Of a stretch of 64,000 bases of DNA, positions 15,711 to 25,932 are shown piece after piece. This DNA comes from Synechococcus sp. WH 8101 (GTDB taxonomy: Bacteria > Cyanobacteriota > Cyanobacteriia > PCC-6307 > Cyanobiaceae), in NCBI RefSeq assembly GCF_004209775.1, contig NZ_CP035914.1:868001-932000 (forward strand). The letters run 5' to 3'. The position numbers were made by a program, and so were the translations under genes. The notes under the pieces are model-generated. The model saw only the letters and a list, made by a program, of their open reading frames with translations. It made no database searches and was not told the origin of the DNA. Every line of letters begins with the position of its first letter. Position 1 is the stretch's first letter.

Positions 15711-17000
15711 TCAGCTGAGCAGCTTGGCAGCCAGGGGAGCAGCGGCGGCGAGGAGGGGGTTGGTGGTGTCGTGGCCGCCCTCCAGCAGGCGGGCCACATC
15801 CGCTTCCACGGGCTGGTTCTGAACTGGTACCACCTCCTCCAGCAGTTGCATGCTCGCCATGCCACCGGCCTCCAGGCGCATGCAGCCCCCCGATTCGGCG
15901 CAGAGAATCACGCACACCGCTGGGGCGGACTCGGGCTTGCTGATCAGGCGCAGCCCCACGATCTGACCGGGATGAATGCTGGGGGCGCCCATGGGCACCG
16001 GTGCAATGCGCATCTGCACCGCTACCCCATCCGGGCGCTGAAATTCGGCGCTGATGCTGTGATCCTCGTTGCGCTGCGATCCGTTGAGGTGCCAGCCGAG
16101 GCGGTCGGCGATCCAGGCAGCGAGAAGCAGCCCCTGCACCGGATGCTCGCCTTCCACATCAAGATCCAGCTGCACCACATGGCTGAGGGCATCGCGCCGG
16201 TTCGGCGGATCGAACACCATCGCCAGGGTTTCGCGCCAGCTCCGCAACCGCAACCAGTTGAGATCATTCACCGCCAATCGGGCGTCGATGCGGGCGGCGA
16301 GCAGGTCGAGGCAGGCGACTGGGTCGCCGAGGGCGGAATCGATGATCAGCCGCCGGGGACCGATCGCCAGCTGGCGCAGGAGATCCGGTGCTTCGTCGAG
16401 GTTGCCGTTCCACCACACCCAGGAGGGCAGGTCCTCGGGCAGCAGCGGTTGGAGGATGCCAAGTCCACGCTTCAGGGCGTCGTGGCCGCCCCGCAGCACC
16501 ACCACATCGCCGCAGGCGGCCGTTCCACCACCTTCCTCGGGCAGGGGGCAATACGCCGCCACCAGGGTTTCCAGCTCCTGGGTGGCGTCCAGGGTCGGTG
16601 CCAGGGTGATCAGGCGTCGGGGCCGCAGGGAGCTCACCGAGGCATCCACGTGCTGACCGCGCAGGTCTTCCGCCGTCGTTTCCCCCGCCAGGCCGGCGAG
16701 GGCGTCAGCGACTGTGGCGCTGAGCGGTGGTGTGCTCAAGGGGAGATCCACCTCGATCACGGCCTGACGGGCCGCGGCGATTAGCTCCTGGCGCTGCACC
16801 CCGGTGATCGGCCCACTCAGCCGTCCGGTGCGGATCAGCTGTTGCTCGGTCCACGCCGGTTGCCAGATCAGCAGACAGAAGGTGTGGGCGCCGGCGTTGC
16901 CATTGCTGGATTGGTCCTGACCCCAGAGCTGCTCGAGGTAGGCGGGAACGTCGGCGGGCGGGAGTTCGAGCGGGGTCTGGAGGGTGAGCTGGGGAGACAT
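15711..17000 (-). CDS. opcA: Glucose-6-phosphate dehydrogenase assembly protein OpcA
   Basis: 429 residues from the ATG at 17000 (MSPQLTLQTPLELPP). The frame is open to 17165, but the extension runs past the zwf stop. The protein matches cyanobacterial OpcA, with stretches such as RPRRLITLAPTL, VVLRGGHDALKRG, 'PSWVWWNGNLDEAPDLLRQLA' and ESGGCMRLEAGG. OpcA is the allosteric activator/assembly factor of Zwf, and its cysteines allow thioredoxin control in the light. Here it directly follows zwf on the same strand with a 52-base gap, the usual zwf-opcA arrangement. Confidence 0.95.
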   Translation of the reverse strand: MSPQLTLQTPLELPPADVPAYLEQLWGQDQSSNGNAGAHTFCLLIWQPAWTEQQLIRTGRLSGPITGVQRQELIAAARQAVIEVDLPLSTPPLSATVADALAGLAGETTAEDLRGQHVDASVSSLRPRRLITLAPTLDATQELETLVAAYCPLPEEGGGTAACGDVVVLRGGHDALKRGLGILQPLLPEDLPSWVWWNGNLDEAPDLLRQLAIGPRRLIIDSALGDPVACLDLLAARIDARLAVNDLNWLRLRSWRETLAMVFDPPNRRDALSHVVQLDLDVEGEHPVQGLLLAAWIADRLGWHLNGSQRNEDHSISAEFQRPDGVAVQMRIAPVPMGAPSIHPGQIVGLRLISKPESAPAVCVILCAESGGCMRLEAGGMASMQLLEEVVPVQNQPVEADVARLLEGGHDTTNPLLAAAAPLAAKLLS

Positions 17001-17052
17001 GGCTGGCCTGGAGGGGAAGGGCGTCGGGGTGAGGGGCTGGGGTGAGGAGAGG

Positions 17053-18576
17053 TCAGGGGCGGCGCCAGAGCAGACCGTCGCGGGCCAGCAGGGCATCCGA
17101 CGCGGCCGGTCCCCAGGTGCGCGATTCGTAGGGATGGATGGGGAGCTGCCAGGGACTGTCTTCAATCAGTTCCAGCAGGGGGGTGTACAGCCGCCAGGCT
17201 GCTTCCACCTCGTCGCTGCGGGTGAACAGGGTGGGATCGCCGAGCATCGCGTCGGCCAGCAGGCGGACGTAGCCCTCATCGGAGGGTTCACCGAAGGATT
17301 CGTCGTAGGAGAACTCCATCTCCACCGGACGGCTGCGCATGCCTGAACCGGGGGATTTCACATCGAAGCGGAATTCCGCCCCCTCATCCGGCTGGATGCG
17401 CAGGATCAGCTGATTGGCTGTGGGGCTGCCACCAGCGGCATCAAAGAGATGCACCGGGGCCTCCCGGAAGGTGAGCACCACTTCGCTGAGCCGTTTGGGC
17501 AGGCGTTTGCCCGTGCGCACGTAGAAGGGGACCCCCTGCCAGCGCCAGTTGTCGATGAAGAGTTTCATCGCCACGTAGGTCTCCGTGGTGCTGTTCGGAT
17601 CCACGCCAGGTTCCTGGCGGTAGCCGGCCAGGGGAGCGGACTGGCTGCCGCCTGGCCCGTATTGACCGCGAATGCAGCAGTTCCAGGGTTCCTGTTCGTC
17701 GGCGAGGCGGGCGGCCTGCAGCACCTTCGCCTTCTCGCTGCGGATGGCTTCCGGGTCAAACCGACCCGGGGTTTCCATGGCGGTGATTGCCAGCATCTGG
17801 GTGAGGTGGTTCTGCACCATGTCGCGCAGGGCGCCAGAGGTTTCGTAGTACCCGGCCCGCTCCTCCACACCCACCGTTTCGGCGGCGGTGATCTGAACAC
17901 TGGAGATGTAATTCCGATTCCAGATCGGCTCGAAAATGGTGTTGGCGAAGCGCAGCACCATGATGTTTTGCACCGTCTCCTTGCCCAGGTAGTGGTCGAT
18001 GCGGAAGATCTGCTTCTCCTGGCCGCAGGCTTGCACCACCTTGTTGAGCGCCTGGGCGCTGCTGTAGTCGCGACCGAAGGGTTTCTCGATCACCACCCGG
18101 CTGCGATCCGGATCCTTGAGCAGTCCGGCATCGGCCAGGGCGCGGCAGCCGCTGCCGTAAAACTTCGGTGACACCGAGAGGTAGAAGGTGCGGTTGCTCC
18201 GGGTCGCCCGCAACCGATCGATCTCCTGAAGGCGATGCCCCAGCTTCACCAGATCCTCCGGCTGCTGCAGGTCGACCGGTTCGTAGAACATGCCGGCCGA
18301 GAACTGGTCCCAGGCCATCCTGTTGTCGCTGACTTTCGCTCCCATGGCTTCCGCCATCTTCTGGCGGAACTCCTCGTCGCTCCAGGGGCGGCGGGCACAG
18401 CCGAGCAGGGCGAATTCACTGGGAAGACGCCGCTGTTGAAACAGTTCGAACAGGGCCGGCACCAGCTTGCGGTGGGTCAGGTCACCGCTGGCGCCGAAGA
18501 TGATCAGGCACTGGGGGGCGATGACCCGCTCCTGACGCAGGCCGACCCGCAGCGGGTTCGTGATCGTTGCGCTCAT
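17053..18576 (-). CDS. zwf: Glucose-6-phosphate 1-dehydrogenase
   Basis: 507 residues, the full family length. The NADP-binding motif FGASGDLTHRKLVPALFEL is near residue 28. The substrate/catalytic motif RIDHYLGKETVQN is near residue 195. 'RTGKRLPKR' is also conserved. It oxidises glucose-6-phosphate to 6-phosphogluconolactone with production of NADPH, entering the oxidative pentose phosphate pathway used at night. The opcA gene downstream supplies its activator. Upstream lies petH, separated by a strong terminator, so zwf probably has its own promoter in 18577-18656. Confidence 0.97.
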   Translation of the reverse strand: MSATITNPLRVGLRQERVIAPQCLIIFGASGDLTHRKLVPALFELFQQRRLPSEFALLGCARRPWSDEEFRQKMAEAMGAKVSDNRMAWDQFSAGMFYEPVDLQQPEDLVKLGHRLQEIDRLRATRSNRTFYLSVSPKFYGSGCRALADAGLLKDPDRSRVVIEKPFGRDYSSAQALNKVVQACGQEKQIFRIDHYLGKETVQNIMVLRFANTIFEPIWNRNYISSVQITAAETVGVEERAGYYETSGALRDMVQNHLTQMLAITAMETPGRFDPEAIRSEKAKVLQAARLADEQEPWNCCIRGQYGPGGSQSAPLAGYRQEPGVDPNSTTETYVAMKLFIDNWRWQGVPFYVRTGKRLPKRLSEVVLTFREAPVHLFDAAGGSPTANQLILRIQPDEGAEFRFDVKSPGSGMRSRPVEMEFSYDESFGEPSDEGYVRLLADAMLGDPTLFTRSDEVEAAWRLYTPLLELIEDSPWQLPIHPYESRTWGPAASDALLARDGLLWRRP

Positions 18577-18656
18577 GCCACGGAGAGATCTGCTGGATGT
18601 TTAACCAGGAATCCTCGGCCTGACAGTGTTCCAGAACAACCCGCCATGATTTCGCC

Positions 18657-18689
18657 ATCAAAAAGCCCGCCTGATGGCGGGCTTTCGAA
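18657..18689 (-). terminator. Rho-independent terminator of petH
   Basis: A perfect 10-bp stem, AAAGCCCGCC at 18662-18671 pairing with GGCGGGCTTT at 18676-18685, with a TGAT loop. Read on the minus strand it is followed by a run of five T (18661-18665). It lies about 20 bases beyond the petH stop and upstream of zwf, so it separates the two transcripts. Confidence 0.88.
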
Positions 18690-18707
18690 TCACTCCGATC
18701 AATCGAA

Positions 18708-19919
<1,212 letters not shown>

Positions 19920-20020
19920 TTACGTTTGCCGACTGCAGCACTCCTGTCGCTCGCCGCTGCACAACGCTTTCCTTAGGATTTTCGGATCAACACATTCAGT
20001 TTTCCTGCGGAGTTCTGCTG

Positions 20021-20581
20021 TTGACGTCCACTGACCTGCCACTGCAGCAGTCCATCGCTCCAGGCATGGCGCCGGTGAAGGGGGTGCGGCGCCAGACCAT
20101 CGAGCAGACCATGGAACGGCTGCCCCAGGGGGTGCGTCGCCTGGCGGTGCAGCTGCGCACGCCCATCAGTGTGGATCTGCTCTGGTCGGTCCTCACCGAT
20201 TACGACCAGCTGAGCCGGTTCATTCCCAACCTCAGCAGCAGCACGTTGGATTGGCGTGAAGCCAACCGTGTGCGTCTGTCGCAGGTGGGCAGTCAGCAGT
20301 TGCTGGGCTTGCGTTTCTCCGCCTCGGTGCAGTTGGAATTGGTGGAGCACCGGCCCGAAGGTCTGCTTCAGTTCCGCATGCTGAAGGGCGATTTCCGTCG
20401 TTTCGAGGGTTCCTGGCGTCTGCAGACCCTGCCCGATGGCAGCTCCTTGCTCTATGACCTCACCGTTCAGGGATGCCTCGGCATGCCCGTGGCTCTGATC
20501 GAGCAGCGGCTGCGCAGCGATCTTTCGGCCAATCTGCTGGCCGTGGAAAGGGAAGCGCAGCGACGTTTATCTCTCAGCTGA
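20021..20581 (+). CDS. START/SRPBCC-fold (cyclase/dehydrase-like) protein
   Basis: 186 residues from a TTG at 20021. It matches the polyketide cyclase/COQ10-like SRPBCC superfamily: 'TPISVDLLWSVLTDYDQLSRFIPNLSSS', 'VRLSQVGSQQLLG' and a C-terminal helix 'ALIEQRLRSDLSANLLAVEREAQRRL'. The fold forms a pocket for lipids or quinone-like molecules. In cyanobacteria the function of these short proteins is not settled. It is divergent from petH, sharing a 158-base intergenic region. No terminator is seen after it; an AT-rich stretch follows. Confidence 0.75.
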   Translation: MTSTDLPLQQSIAPGMAPVKGVRRQTIEQTMERLPQGVRRLAVQLRTPISVDLLWSVLTDYDQLSRFIPNLSSSTLDWREANRVRLSQVGSQQLLGLRFSASVQLELVEHRPEGLLQFRMLKGDFRRFEGSWRLQTLPDGSSLLYDLTVQGCLGMPVALIEQRLRSDLSANLLAVEREAQRRLSLS

Positions 20582-20644
20582 GTTCGTCACATCTGTCAGG
20601 TCTTGATGAAATAAACCAATTTGGGCTATTCAGATCGCGATTAG

Positions 20645-20718
20645 TTACAATTATTGTAATGCAATCATATTGGTTCAATTTTTGGCAACTTAATTGAATT
20701 TCAGCAATTGGATTGCTG
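20645..20718. repeat. AT-rich patch with three short perfect inverted repeats
   Basis: Bases 20582-20740 are strikingly A+T-rich compared with the rest of the window and hold no credible gene. Three perfect 7-bp inverted repeats follow each other. TTACAAT/ATTGTAA is at 20645-20659 with a 1-base centre. TTCAATT/AATTGAA is at 20674-20698 with an 11-base spacer. CAGCAAT/ATTGCTG is at 20702-20718 with a 3-base loop. The patch abuts the 3' end of tRNA-Glu. It could be a processed tRNA trailer, a regulatory region, or the scar of an element that used the tRNA as a target. Confidence 0.5.
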
Positions 20719-20740
20719 GTAATCAAAAGTTTGTTAGTTA

Positions 20741-20813
20741 TACCCCCAAGGGGATTCGAACCCCTGTCGCCTCCGTGAAAGGGAGGTGTCCTAGGCCTCT
20801 AGACGATGGGGGC
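20741..20813 (-). tRNA. trnE: tRNA-Glu (anticodon TTC)
   Basis: A complete cloverleaf on the minus strand, 73 bases, CCA not encoded. The acceptor stem is GCCCCCA with TGGGGGT (G-T first pair) and the discriminator is A. The anticodon stem CCTCC/GGAGG frames the loop CTTTCAC, giving anticodon TTC. The T arm AGGGG-TTCGAAT-CCCCT is perfect. Besides translation, Glu-tRNA is the precursor of 5-aminolevulinate and so of chlorophyll and bilins in cyanobacteria. Confidence 0.97.
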
Positions 20814-20856
20814 GAGGCCGTGATCGCTCGGATGTGCTCCCGATCACTTGATGAAA

Positions 20857-22038
20857 TTAGGCGTCCGACTGACCCTCCGTCAAGGACGCCACCGGGCTGA
20901 TCTGATCCTGTCCTTGCCAGACTGGAACGGTGAAGAAGAAGCAGGCGCCTTCCCCCGGTTCGGAGACCACCCAGATCTTGCCGCCGTGCACCTCCACAAT
21001 CCGTCGGCACACCGACAGGCCCACGCCGAATCCTGAGGTGCCGCCGGAGGTCTGCGGCAGTCGCACCCGATCCTGAAAGAGGCGTTGCTGCTCCTCCTCC
21101 GGGATGCCCGGGCCGCTGTCGCAGATGCTGATCTGTAGCCACTGACTGGTCCGGTGCAGCATGGTCAGGGCGATGCGGCCGCCGTCCTGGGTGTATTTCA
21201 AGGCGTTTTCCAGCAGGTTGAGCAACACCTGGCGCATGCGCCGCTGGTCGGCGTAAACCTTCGGTAGGTCCGAGGGGATGTCGGTGTGGATCGCCACATC
21301 CCGGCCCAGCCAGAGTTTTTCCAGCTCAAGAATCGCTTCCGCTGCCACGCTGGCCAGGTCGAGCCGCTGGGGATTGAACAGGGCCTCCCAGCGCGTGCTT
21401 CCCACTTCCAATAGGTCCTTGGAGAGCAGGGCGATCTCGTCGAGGCGGCGTTTGAGCACATCCTGAAAGCGCTCTAGGTCGATCTGTCCGAGTTGCTGGC
21501 TCTGCAGGGCGAGGGTTGCTGCCGTCAGCGGTGTGCGCAGTTCATGGGCCACCATCCGCAGCAGGCGTTCCTGCGCGCCGAGACGGTCGATCAGGGTTTC
21601 GTTTTCCTGGCGCAACACCAACAGTTGGTCTTCCAGTTGCAGCTCGCGCTGGGTGCGACTGCCATCCAGCTCTGTGGGTTGCAGGCTGAGGCCAAGGCCG
21701 CTCACCACCTCATCCTGTTGCCAGCGCGGCAGCCAGCTGCGCAGTTGCTGAAAAATGCTGCTGCCGGCAAACACCTGTTTCGGTGAAGGCTGCAGCTTCA
21801 CCAGCGCCGGGGTCACCACCAGCCGATGCAGCTCGAGCAGTTCCGGTTGCTGGGTGGGGTCCGACATCTGAAGTGTGACGTCGAAACCGCAGTCCTCGTA
21901 TTCGAGAAACTGAATCAGGGAGCGAAGATCGCCGCTGGAGAGGTGGTGCCTGGCGGCCACCAGCAGGAGCTTGAGCTGCTGTCGCGGATTGGGACCGTTC
22001 CCATCCACAGGGCGATCAGAAGCAAAGATGAGGCTCAC
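20857..22038 (-). CDS. sasA: Circadian clock-output histidine kinase SasA
   Basis: 393 residues from a GTG at 22038. Residues about 20-105 form the KaiB-like thioredoxin-fold sensor ([11 protein letters not shown]...[32 protein letters not shown]) that competes with KaiB for KaiC. A helical linker leads to the kinase: phospho-acceptor His165 in [14 protein letters not shown] box [13 protein letters not shown], and ATP-binding [11 protein letters not shown] and [18 protein letters not shown]. It phosphorylates RpaA to drive circadian transcription. No kai genes are in the window. tRNA-Glu lies just downstream on the same strand. Confidence 0.95.
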   Translation of the reverse strand: MSLIFASDRPVDGNGPNPRQQLKLLLVAARHHLSSGDLRSLIQFLEYEDCGFDVTLQMSDPTQQPELLELHRLVVTPALVKLQPSPKQVFAGSSIFQQLRSWLPRWQQDEVVSGLGLSLQPTELDGSRTQRELQLEDQLLVLRQENETLIDRLGAQERLLRMVAHELRTPLTAATLALQSQQLGQIDLERFQDVLKRRLDEIALLSKDLLEVGSTRWEALFNPQRLDLASVAAEAILELEKLWLGRDVAIHTDIPSDLPKVYADQRRMRQVLLNLLENALKYTQDGGRIALTMLHRTSQWLQISICDSGPGIPEEEQQRLFQDRVRLPQTSGGTSGFGVGLSVCRRIVEVHGGKIWVVSEPGEGACFFFTVPVWQGQDQISPVASLTEGQSDA

Positions 22039-22112
22039 CTTATGGGGTTTTGCAGCCTGCGGCAGAGCCGCTATGACGAAGAGGTACAGACTGTCGTTTC
22101 ACCGAGCGTTCC

Positions 22113-22685
22113 ATGCCGCTGTTGCCGCTTGAACGACGGGGAGTCTCCGAGCCCCCCGGAGATCCGCCGATCGTCCAGCGGCTGCCGCTTGACAGCCATC
22201 TGCGCCGTTGGTTCGCCCGCAATCTCGGTCTCTGGCGTTCCCGTCGGCAGTACCTCTTTCCGGATGATGAGGTGCTCACGCTCGACATGATGATCCGAGT
22301 GGAGATCTTTGCTGAGTCGCCCTCCGGTCAGCCCCGCTACCGCTTCACCTGGTGGCCGGAGCACGAGACGGATTTCTTTGAGCGCAAACCCCGTTATCGC
22401 CGTGAGGGCGTGATGGAGGCCACCCTCAACGGGCATCAGCTGCAGCGCGATCAGGCTTACCTGGAGGCCGTGCCGGTGCGCACCCGCATCCGGCAGGTGG
22501 ATGAACACGAAGTGATCTTCGAATCCCACTATGGCGACTGGCACATCCTGGAGCACACCCGGTTGATCGATCAGGACCGCTACCGCTCAAGAGCCATCTA
22601 CAGCTGGGAGAACGGGGAGCTGGCGATCGTGGAGCATCACCACGAAACCCGGATGGAGGATGCGTCGGCGCCGATCGCTCGATGA
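22113..22685 (+). CDS. Conserved hypothetical protein, beta-rich, CpeS/CpcS-like by weak resemblance
   Basis: 190 residues. The region 'RRWFARNLGLWRSRRQYLFPDDEVLTLDMMIRVEIF' and the alternating strands that follow suggest a calycin/lipocalin-like barrel. 'GLWRSRRQYLF' loosely recalls the start of CpcS/CpeS phycobiliprotein lyases. The resemblance is too weak to name it a lyase, and the usual lyase motifs are not clear. No signal peptide or TM is seen. It is divergent from sasA (74-base gap) and is followed on the same strand by a secreted protein. Confidence 0.5.
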   Translation: MPLLPLERRGVSEPPGDPPIVQRLPLDSHLRRWFARNLGLWRSRRQYLFPDDEVLTLDMMIRVEIFAESPSGQPRYRFTWWPEHETDFFERKPRYRREGVMEATLNGHQLQRDQAYLEAVPVRTRIRQVDEHEVIFESHYGDWHILEHTRLIDQDRYRSRAIYSWENGELAIVEHHHETRMEDASAPIAR

Positions 22686-22698
22686 GCACCTGCACTGG

Positions 22699-22718
22699 CC
22701 CATCCCAGCCCGGATGGG
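22699..22718 (+). repeat. GC hairpin between two genes
   Basis: Perfect 7-bp inverted repeat CCCATCC (22699-22705) and GGATGGG (22712-22718), shortly after the stop at 22683-22685. There is no T run after it, so it may be a weak terminator or a processing/attenuation site before the secreted-protein gene. Confidence 0.35.
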
Positions 22719-22749
22719 GCAGCATGGCGCTGTTATCTGACTCGGACTG

Positions 22750-23178
22750 TTGCTCTCCCTCCCCCGCCGACTCCGGCTTGTTCTTGCAGCTCCCCTGCTG
22801 ATCTCCCCTCTGGCCCTGGTCGGTCCCTCCGCTCTCGCCCAGGGTGCTGGCAACGCCGATGCCAAACCCGCCACCAATGAGGACGTCTTCCTGTACCGGG
22901 GTATGGGGTCGTCCTATGTGTGCAATGCCCGTGCCGCCGGCGTTGAATTCCCCAAGGCGGTGGGCATCGCTGCCGCCACCTATGTGCAGATCCTCAATGG
23001 TCGTCACGGCGGCCAAGTGGCCTCGGCCGGCGACAAGAAACTCACCAACGAGCAGCTGTTTGCCGGTGCGGAGTTTCAGATCATCACCGGAGCGCTGCAG
23101 TTCTGCCCGAAGGAAGTGCCCGCTGATGTGAAGGCGAAGGTGGAGGAAGCGCTGAAGAAGCAGAAGGCCGGCAACTAA
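22750..23178 (+). CDS. Secreted conserved hypothetical protein
   Basis: 142 residues from a TTG at 22750. The signal peptide is clear: basic RRLRLVL, hydrophobic LAAPLLISPLALVG, cleavage near ALAQ-GA. The mature domain starts NEDVFLYRGMGSSYVCNARAAGVEFPKAVGIAA and later has a second Cys in QFCPKEVP, so a disulphide is likely. It ends in a Lys-rich helix (KAKVEEALKKQKAGN). The family is common in picocyanobacteria, but I cannot assign a function. It is probably periplasmic or thylakoid-lumenal. Confidence 0.65.
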   Translation: MLSLPRRLRLVLAAPLLISPLALVGPSALAQGAGNADAKPATNEDVFLYRGMGSSYVCNARAAGVEFPKAVGIAAATYVQILNGRHGGQVASAGDKKLTNEQLFAGAEFQIITGALQFCPKEVPADVKAKVEEALKKQKAGN

Positions 23179-23252
23179 GGCCGGCAACTGAGGAGCCGCC
23201 TCCCGCAGTGGCAGAGGGCCAGGCGTCAGGATCTCCAGAACGAGAGCTGCGC

Positions 23253-25913
23253 ATGGCCCCCCTTTCAACCTCTCCCGACCAGACGACTGCCGTGGTTCGC
23301 CTTTGCGACTACCGGCCCTATCCCTTCCGAATCCCCACGATCGATCTCGACGTTGTGATCGGGGATCGGCAGGTGCAGGTCACCAGCGTTCTGCGGATCG
23401 AGCCACGCTCGGATCAGTCGCCTGATGATCAGGTGTCCGAGCCGCTCGAACTGCGTGGTGTGGCGCTGGAGCTGGTCAGCCTTCAGGTGGATGGCCAGCC
23501 CTGGCCGGCCGAGGCCTATCGGCAGGATGCCACCACCCTGGTGCTGCATGAGCTGCCGCAGGCGCCATTCAGCCTCACCACGGTCTGCCGCTTCGATCCC
23601 CACGCCAACACCTCGCTGGAGGGCCTCTATGCCAGCGGCGGCATGCTCACGACCCAGTGTGAGGCGGAGGGCTTTCGGCGCATCACCTTCCATCCCGACC
23701 GGCCGGATGTGCTCAGCCGTTTCCGGGTGCGGATCGAGGCCGACCGGGAGCGCTATCCGGTGCTGCTCTCCAACGGCAACGCCGTCAGCAGCGGCCCTCT
23801 GGCCCGTGATCCCTCACGCCATGAGGCGATCTGGGACGACCCCTTCCTTAAACCCTCCTATCTCTTTGCCCTGGTGGCGGGCAATCTGCGGGAGGTGCGA
23901 GATCGCTTCCTGACCCGTTCCGGCCGCAGCATCAATCTGCGTCTGCACGTGGAACCCGGCGATGAGCCTTACACCGCCCATGCGATGGCCTCGTTGAAAC
24001 GGTCGATGGCCTGGGATGAACAGGTGTATGGCCTCGAATACGACCTCGACGAGTTCAACACCGTCGCCGTGCGCCACTTCAACATGGGCGCGATGGAGAA
24101 CAAGAGCCTCAATATCTTCAACTCCAAACTGGTGTTGGCTGATGCGGAAACGGCCACCGACGGCGAATTGGAGCGGATTGAAAGCGTTGTTGCCCATGAG
24201 TATTTCCATAACTGGTCGGGGAATCGGATCACCTGCCGCGACTGGTTCCAGCTCTCCCTCAAGGAGGGGCTCACCGTGTTCCGTGATCAGAGCTTCACCG
24301 CCGATCTCCATTCCGCTGCACTGAAGCGAATCGAGGATGTGGCGATGTTGCGCAACACCCAGTTCCGCGAGGATGCCGGTCCGACGGCCCATCCGGTGAA
24401 GCCCGACGCCTATCAGGCGATCGATAACTTCTACACAACCACGATCTACGAAAAGGGTGCCGAGTTGATCCGCATGTTGCGCACCCTGTTGGGGGAGGAG
24501 CGCTTCATGGCGGGCATGCGCCTCTACTTCCAGCGTCATGATGGCGACGCGGCCACCACGGAGGATTTCGTGGCGGCCATCCTCGAGGGGGCCTGTGCCA
24601 AGGGCGAGCCCCTCGGCTTCGATCCGAGCCAGTTTCAGCGTTGGTATCACCAGGCCGGAACGCCCACGGTGACCGTGCAGAGCCAGTGGGATGCAGGCAA
24701 GGGGCGCCTGACGCTGGAGCTGCAGCAGGCCACTCCCCCCACCCCAGGCCAGGCGCAGAAGCAGCCGCTGGTGATACCACTGCTCTGGGCGCTGATTGGA
24801 TCGGATGGGCGGCTTGGCGAGGAGCGGCTGCTGGTGCTTGATCGGGCGGAGCAGACGCTGGTGGTGGAGGGTCTGCCCGCCACCGAGCAGCCACCGGCCC
24901 TGTCGTTGTTCCGGCAGTTCTCCGCCCCGGTGCACTGGCAGGCCCACCAGGGCGACGACGCCTTGTTCACCCTGTTCGCCCGCGACGATGACGCCTTCGC
25001 TCGCTGGGATGCGGGGCAGCAGCTCTGGCGTCGCCTCTTGCTCGCACGGGCCAAGGGCAGCGGCGATGCGGCGCTGGAGCAGCGCATGGTGACGGCTCTT
25101 TCGGTGTTGCTCCGGCCCGATGGCGAGTCGGATCCTGCCGTGGTCGCCACCCTGCTCAGTTTTCCCGGTGCTGCTGAGTTGGAAGGCCTGCAGGCGGAGG
25201 CGGATCCGCCGGCGCTCTATCGCGCTGCCTGCGCGCTGCGGAGTGCGTTTGGAACGGCGCTGGCCCCGCTGTTGCAGCGGCGTCTGGCGGAGGCGGCCTC
25301 CGGCCTGGCCCGGCCCTGGCCCGAGGGGCAGGGGGAGCGGCAACTGACGGCTCTGATCTGGAGCTGGATGGCGGCCGCCGGGAATGGCGCCGTGCGGGCT
25401 GAGGCTCTTGCCGCTGTGAACGGCCCCTCCATGACCCTGGCGCGGGCCGCCCTGCGCGCCCTGCAGCCGATCGATTGCGCCGAACGGGATCAGGCCCTGC
25501 AGGCTTTCCATGACCGCTGGCTGGAGCGGCCTGTGATTTTCGACAGCTGGTTTGCCCTGGAGGCGTCCACACCACGACCGGATGGCCTGGAGCGGGTGGC
25601 CGCCTTGTTGCGTCATCCGCGTTTCGATCCAATGGCACCGAACGCCGTTCGCGCGGTGCTGGGCGGGCTCGCCGCCAACCCATTGGTGTTTCATGCCCCT
25701 GATGGCAGCGGCTATCGCTTCATGGCCGAGCAGATCGCCGCGGTGGATCAACGCAATCCGATCACCGCCTCGCGCATGGCCAAGGTGTTCAGCCGTTGGC
25801 GCAGTTATGCCCCCGCCCGCCAGGACGCGGTGCAGCAGGCCCTGAAGGCCCTCGATGGAGCCGATCTCTCGACGAACACGCGGGAGGTGGTGGGCCTGAT
25901 GCTCGCGAGCTGA
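23253..25913 (+). CDS. pepN: Aminopeptidase N (M1 family)
   Basis: About 886 residues from the ATG at 23253; a GTG at 23208 would add 15 residues. The M1 hallmarks are GAMENK (substrate-binding exopeptidase motif) near residue 277 and the zinc site HEYFHNWSGNRITCRDWFQLSLKEG near residue 314, with the second Glu 18 residues later. A C-terminal helical domain of about 300 residues follows (DUF3458-type), as in E. coli PepN. It is a cytoplasmic zinc exopeptidase that trims N-terminal residues from peptides. It converges with the GHL10 gene. Confidence 0.96.
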   Translation: MAPLSTSPDQTTAVVRLCDYRPYPFRIPTIDLDVVIGDRQVQVTSVLRIEPRSDQSPDDQVSEPLELRGVALELVSLQVDGQPWPAEAYRQDATTLVLHELPQAPFSLTTVCRFDPHANTSLEGLYASGGMLTTQCEAEGFRRITFHPDRPDVLSRFRVRIEADRERYPVLLSNGNAVSSGPLARDPSRHEAIWDDPFLKPSYLFALVAGNLREVRDRFLTRSGRSINLRLHVEPGDEPYTAHAMASLKRSMAWDEQVYGLEYDLDEFNTVAVRHFNMGAMENKSLNIFNSKLVLADAETATDGELERIESVVAHEYFHNWSGNRITCRDWFQLSLKEGLTVFRDQSFTADLHSAALKRIEDVAMLRNTQFREDAGPTAHPVKPDAYQAIDNFYTTTIYEKGAELIRMLRTLLGEERFMAGMRLYFQRHDGDAATTEDFVAAILEGACAKGEPLGFDPSQFQRWYHQAGTPTVTVQSQWDAGKGRLTLELQQATPPTPGQAQKQPLVIPLLWALIGSDGRLGEERLLVLDRAEQTLVVEGLPATEQPPALSLFRQFSAPVHWQAHQGDDALFTLFARDDDAFARWDAGQQLWRRLLLARAKGSGDAALEQRMVTALSVLLRPDGESDPAVVATLLSFPGAAELEGLQAEADPPALYRAACALRSAFGTALAPLLQRRLAEAASGLARPWPEGQGERQLTALIWSWMAAAGNGAVRAEALAAVNGPSMTLARAALRALQPIDCAERDQALQAFHDRWLERPVIFDSWFALEASTPRPDGLERVAALLRHPRFDPMAPNAVRAVLGGLAANPLVFHAPDGSGYRFMAEQIAAVDQRNPITASRMAKVFSRWRSYAPARQDAVQQALKALDGADLSTNTREVVGLMLAS

Positions 25914-25932
25914 GGGCTCAGAGCACAGTCGC

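Noticed and set aside
22113-22685. Assignment as phycobiliprotein lyase CpeS/CpcS
   Set aside because: Only a short loose resemblance around GLWRSRRQYLF; without an alignment the name is not justified, so it is kept as hypothetical.
23814-25751. 645-codon minus-strand frame opposite pepN
   Set aside because: Antisense shadow of a strongly conserved aminopeptidase; no domain or ribosome site.
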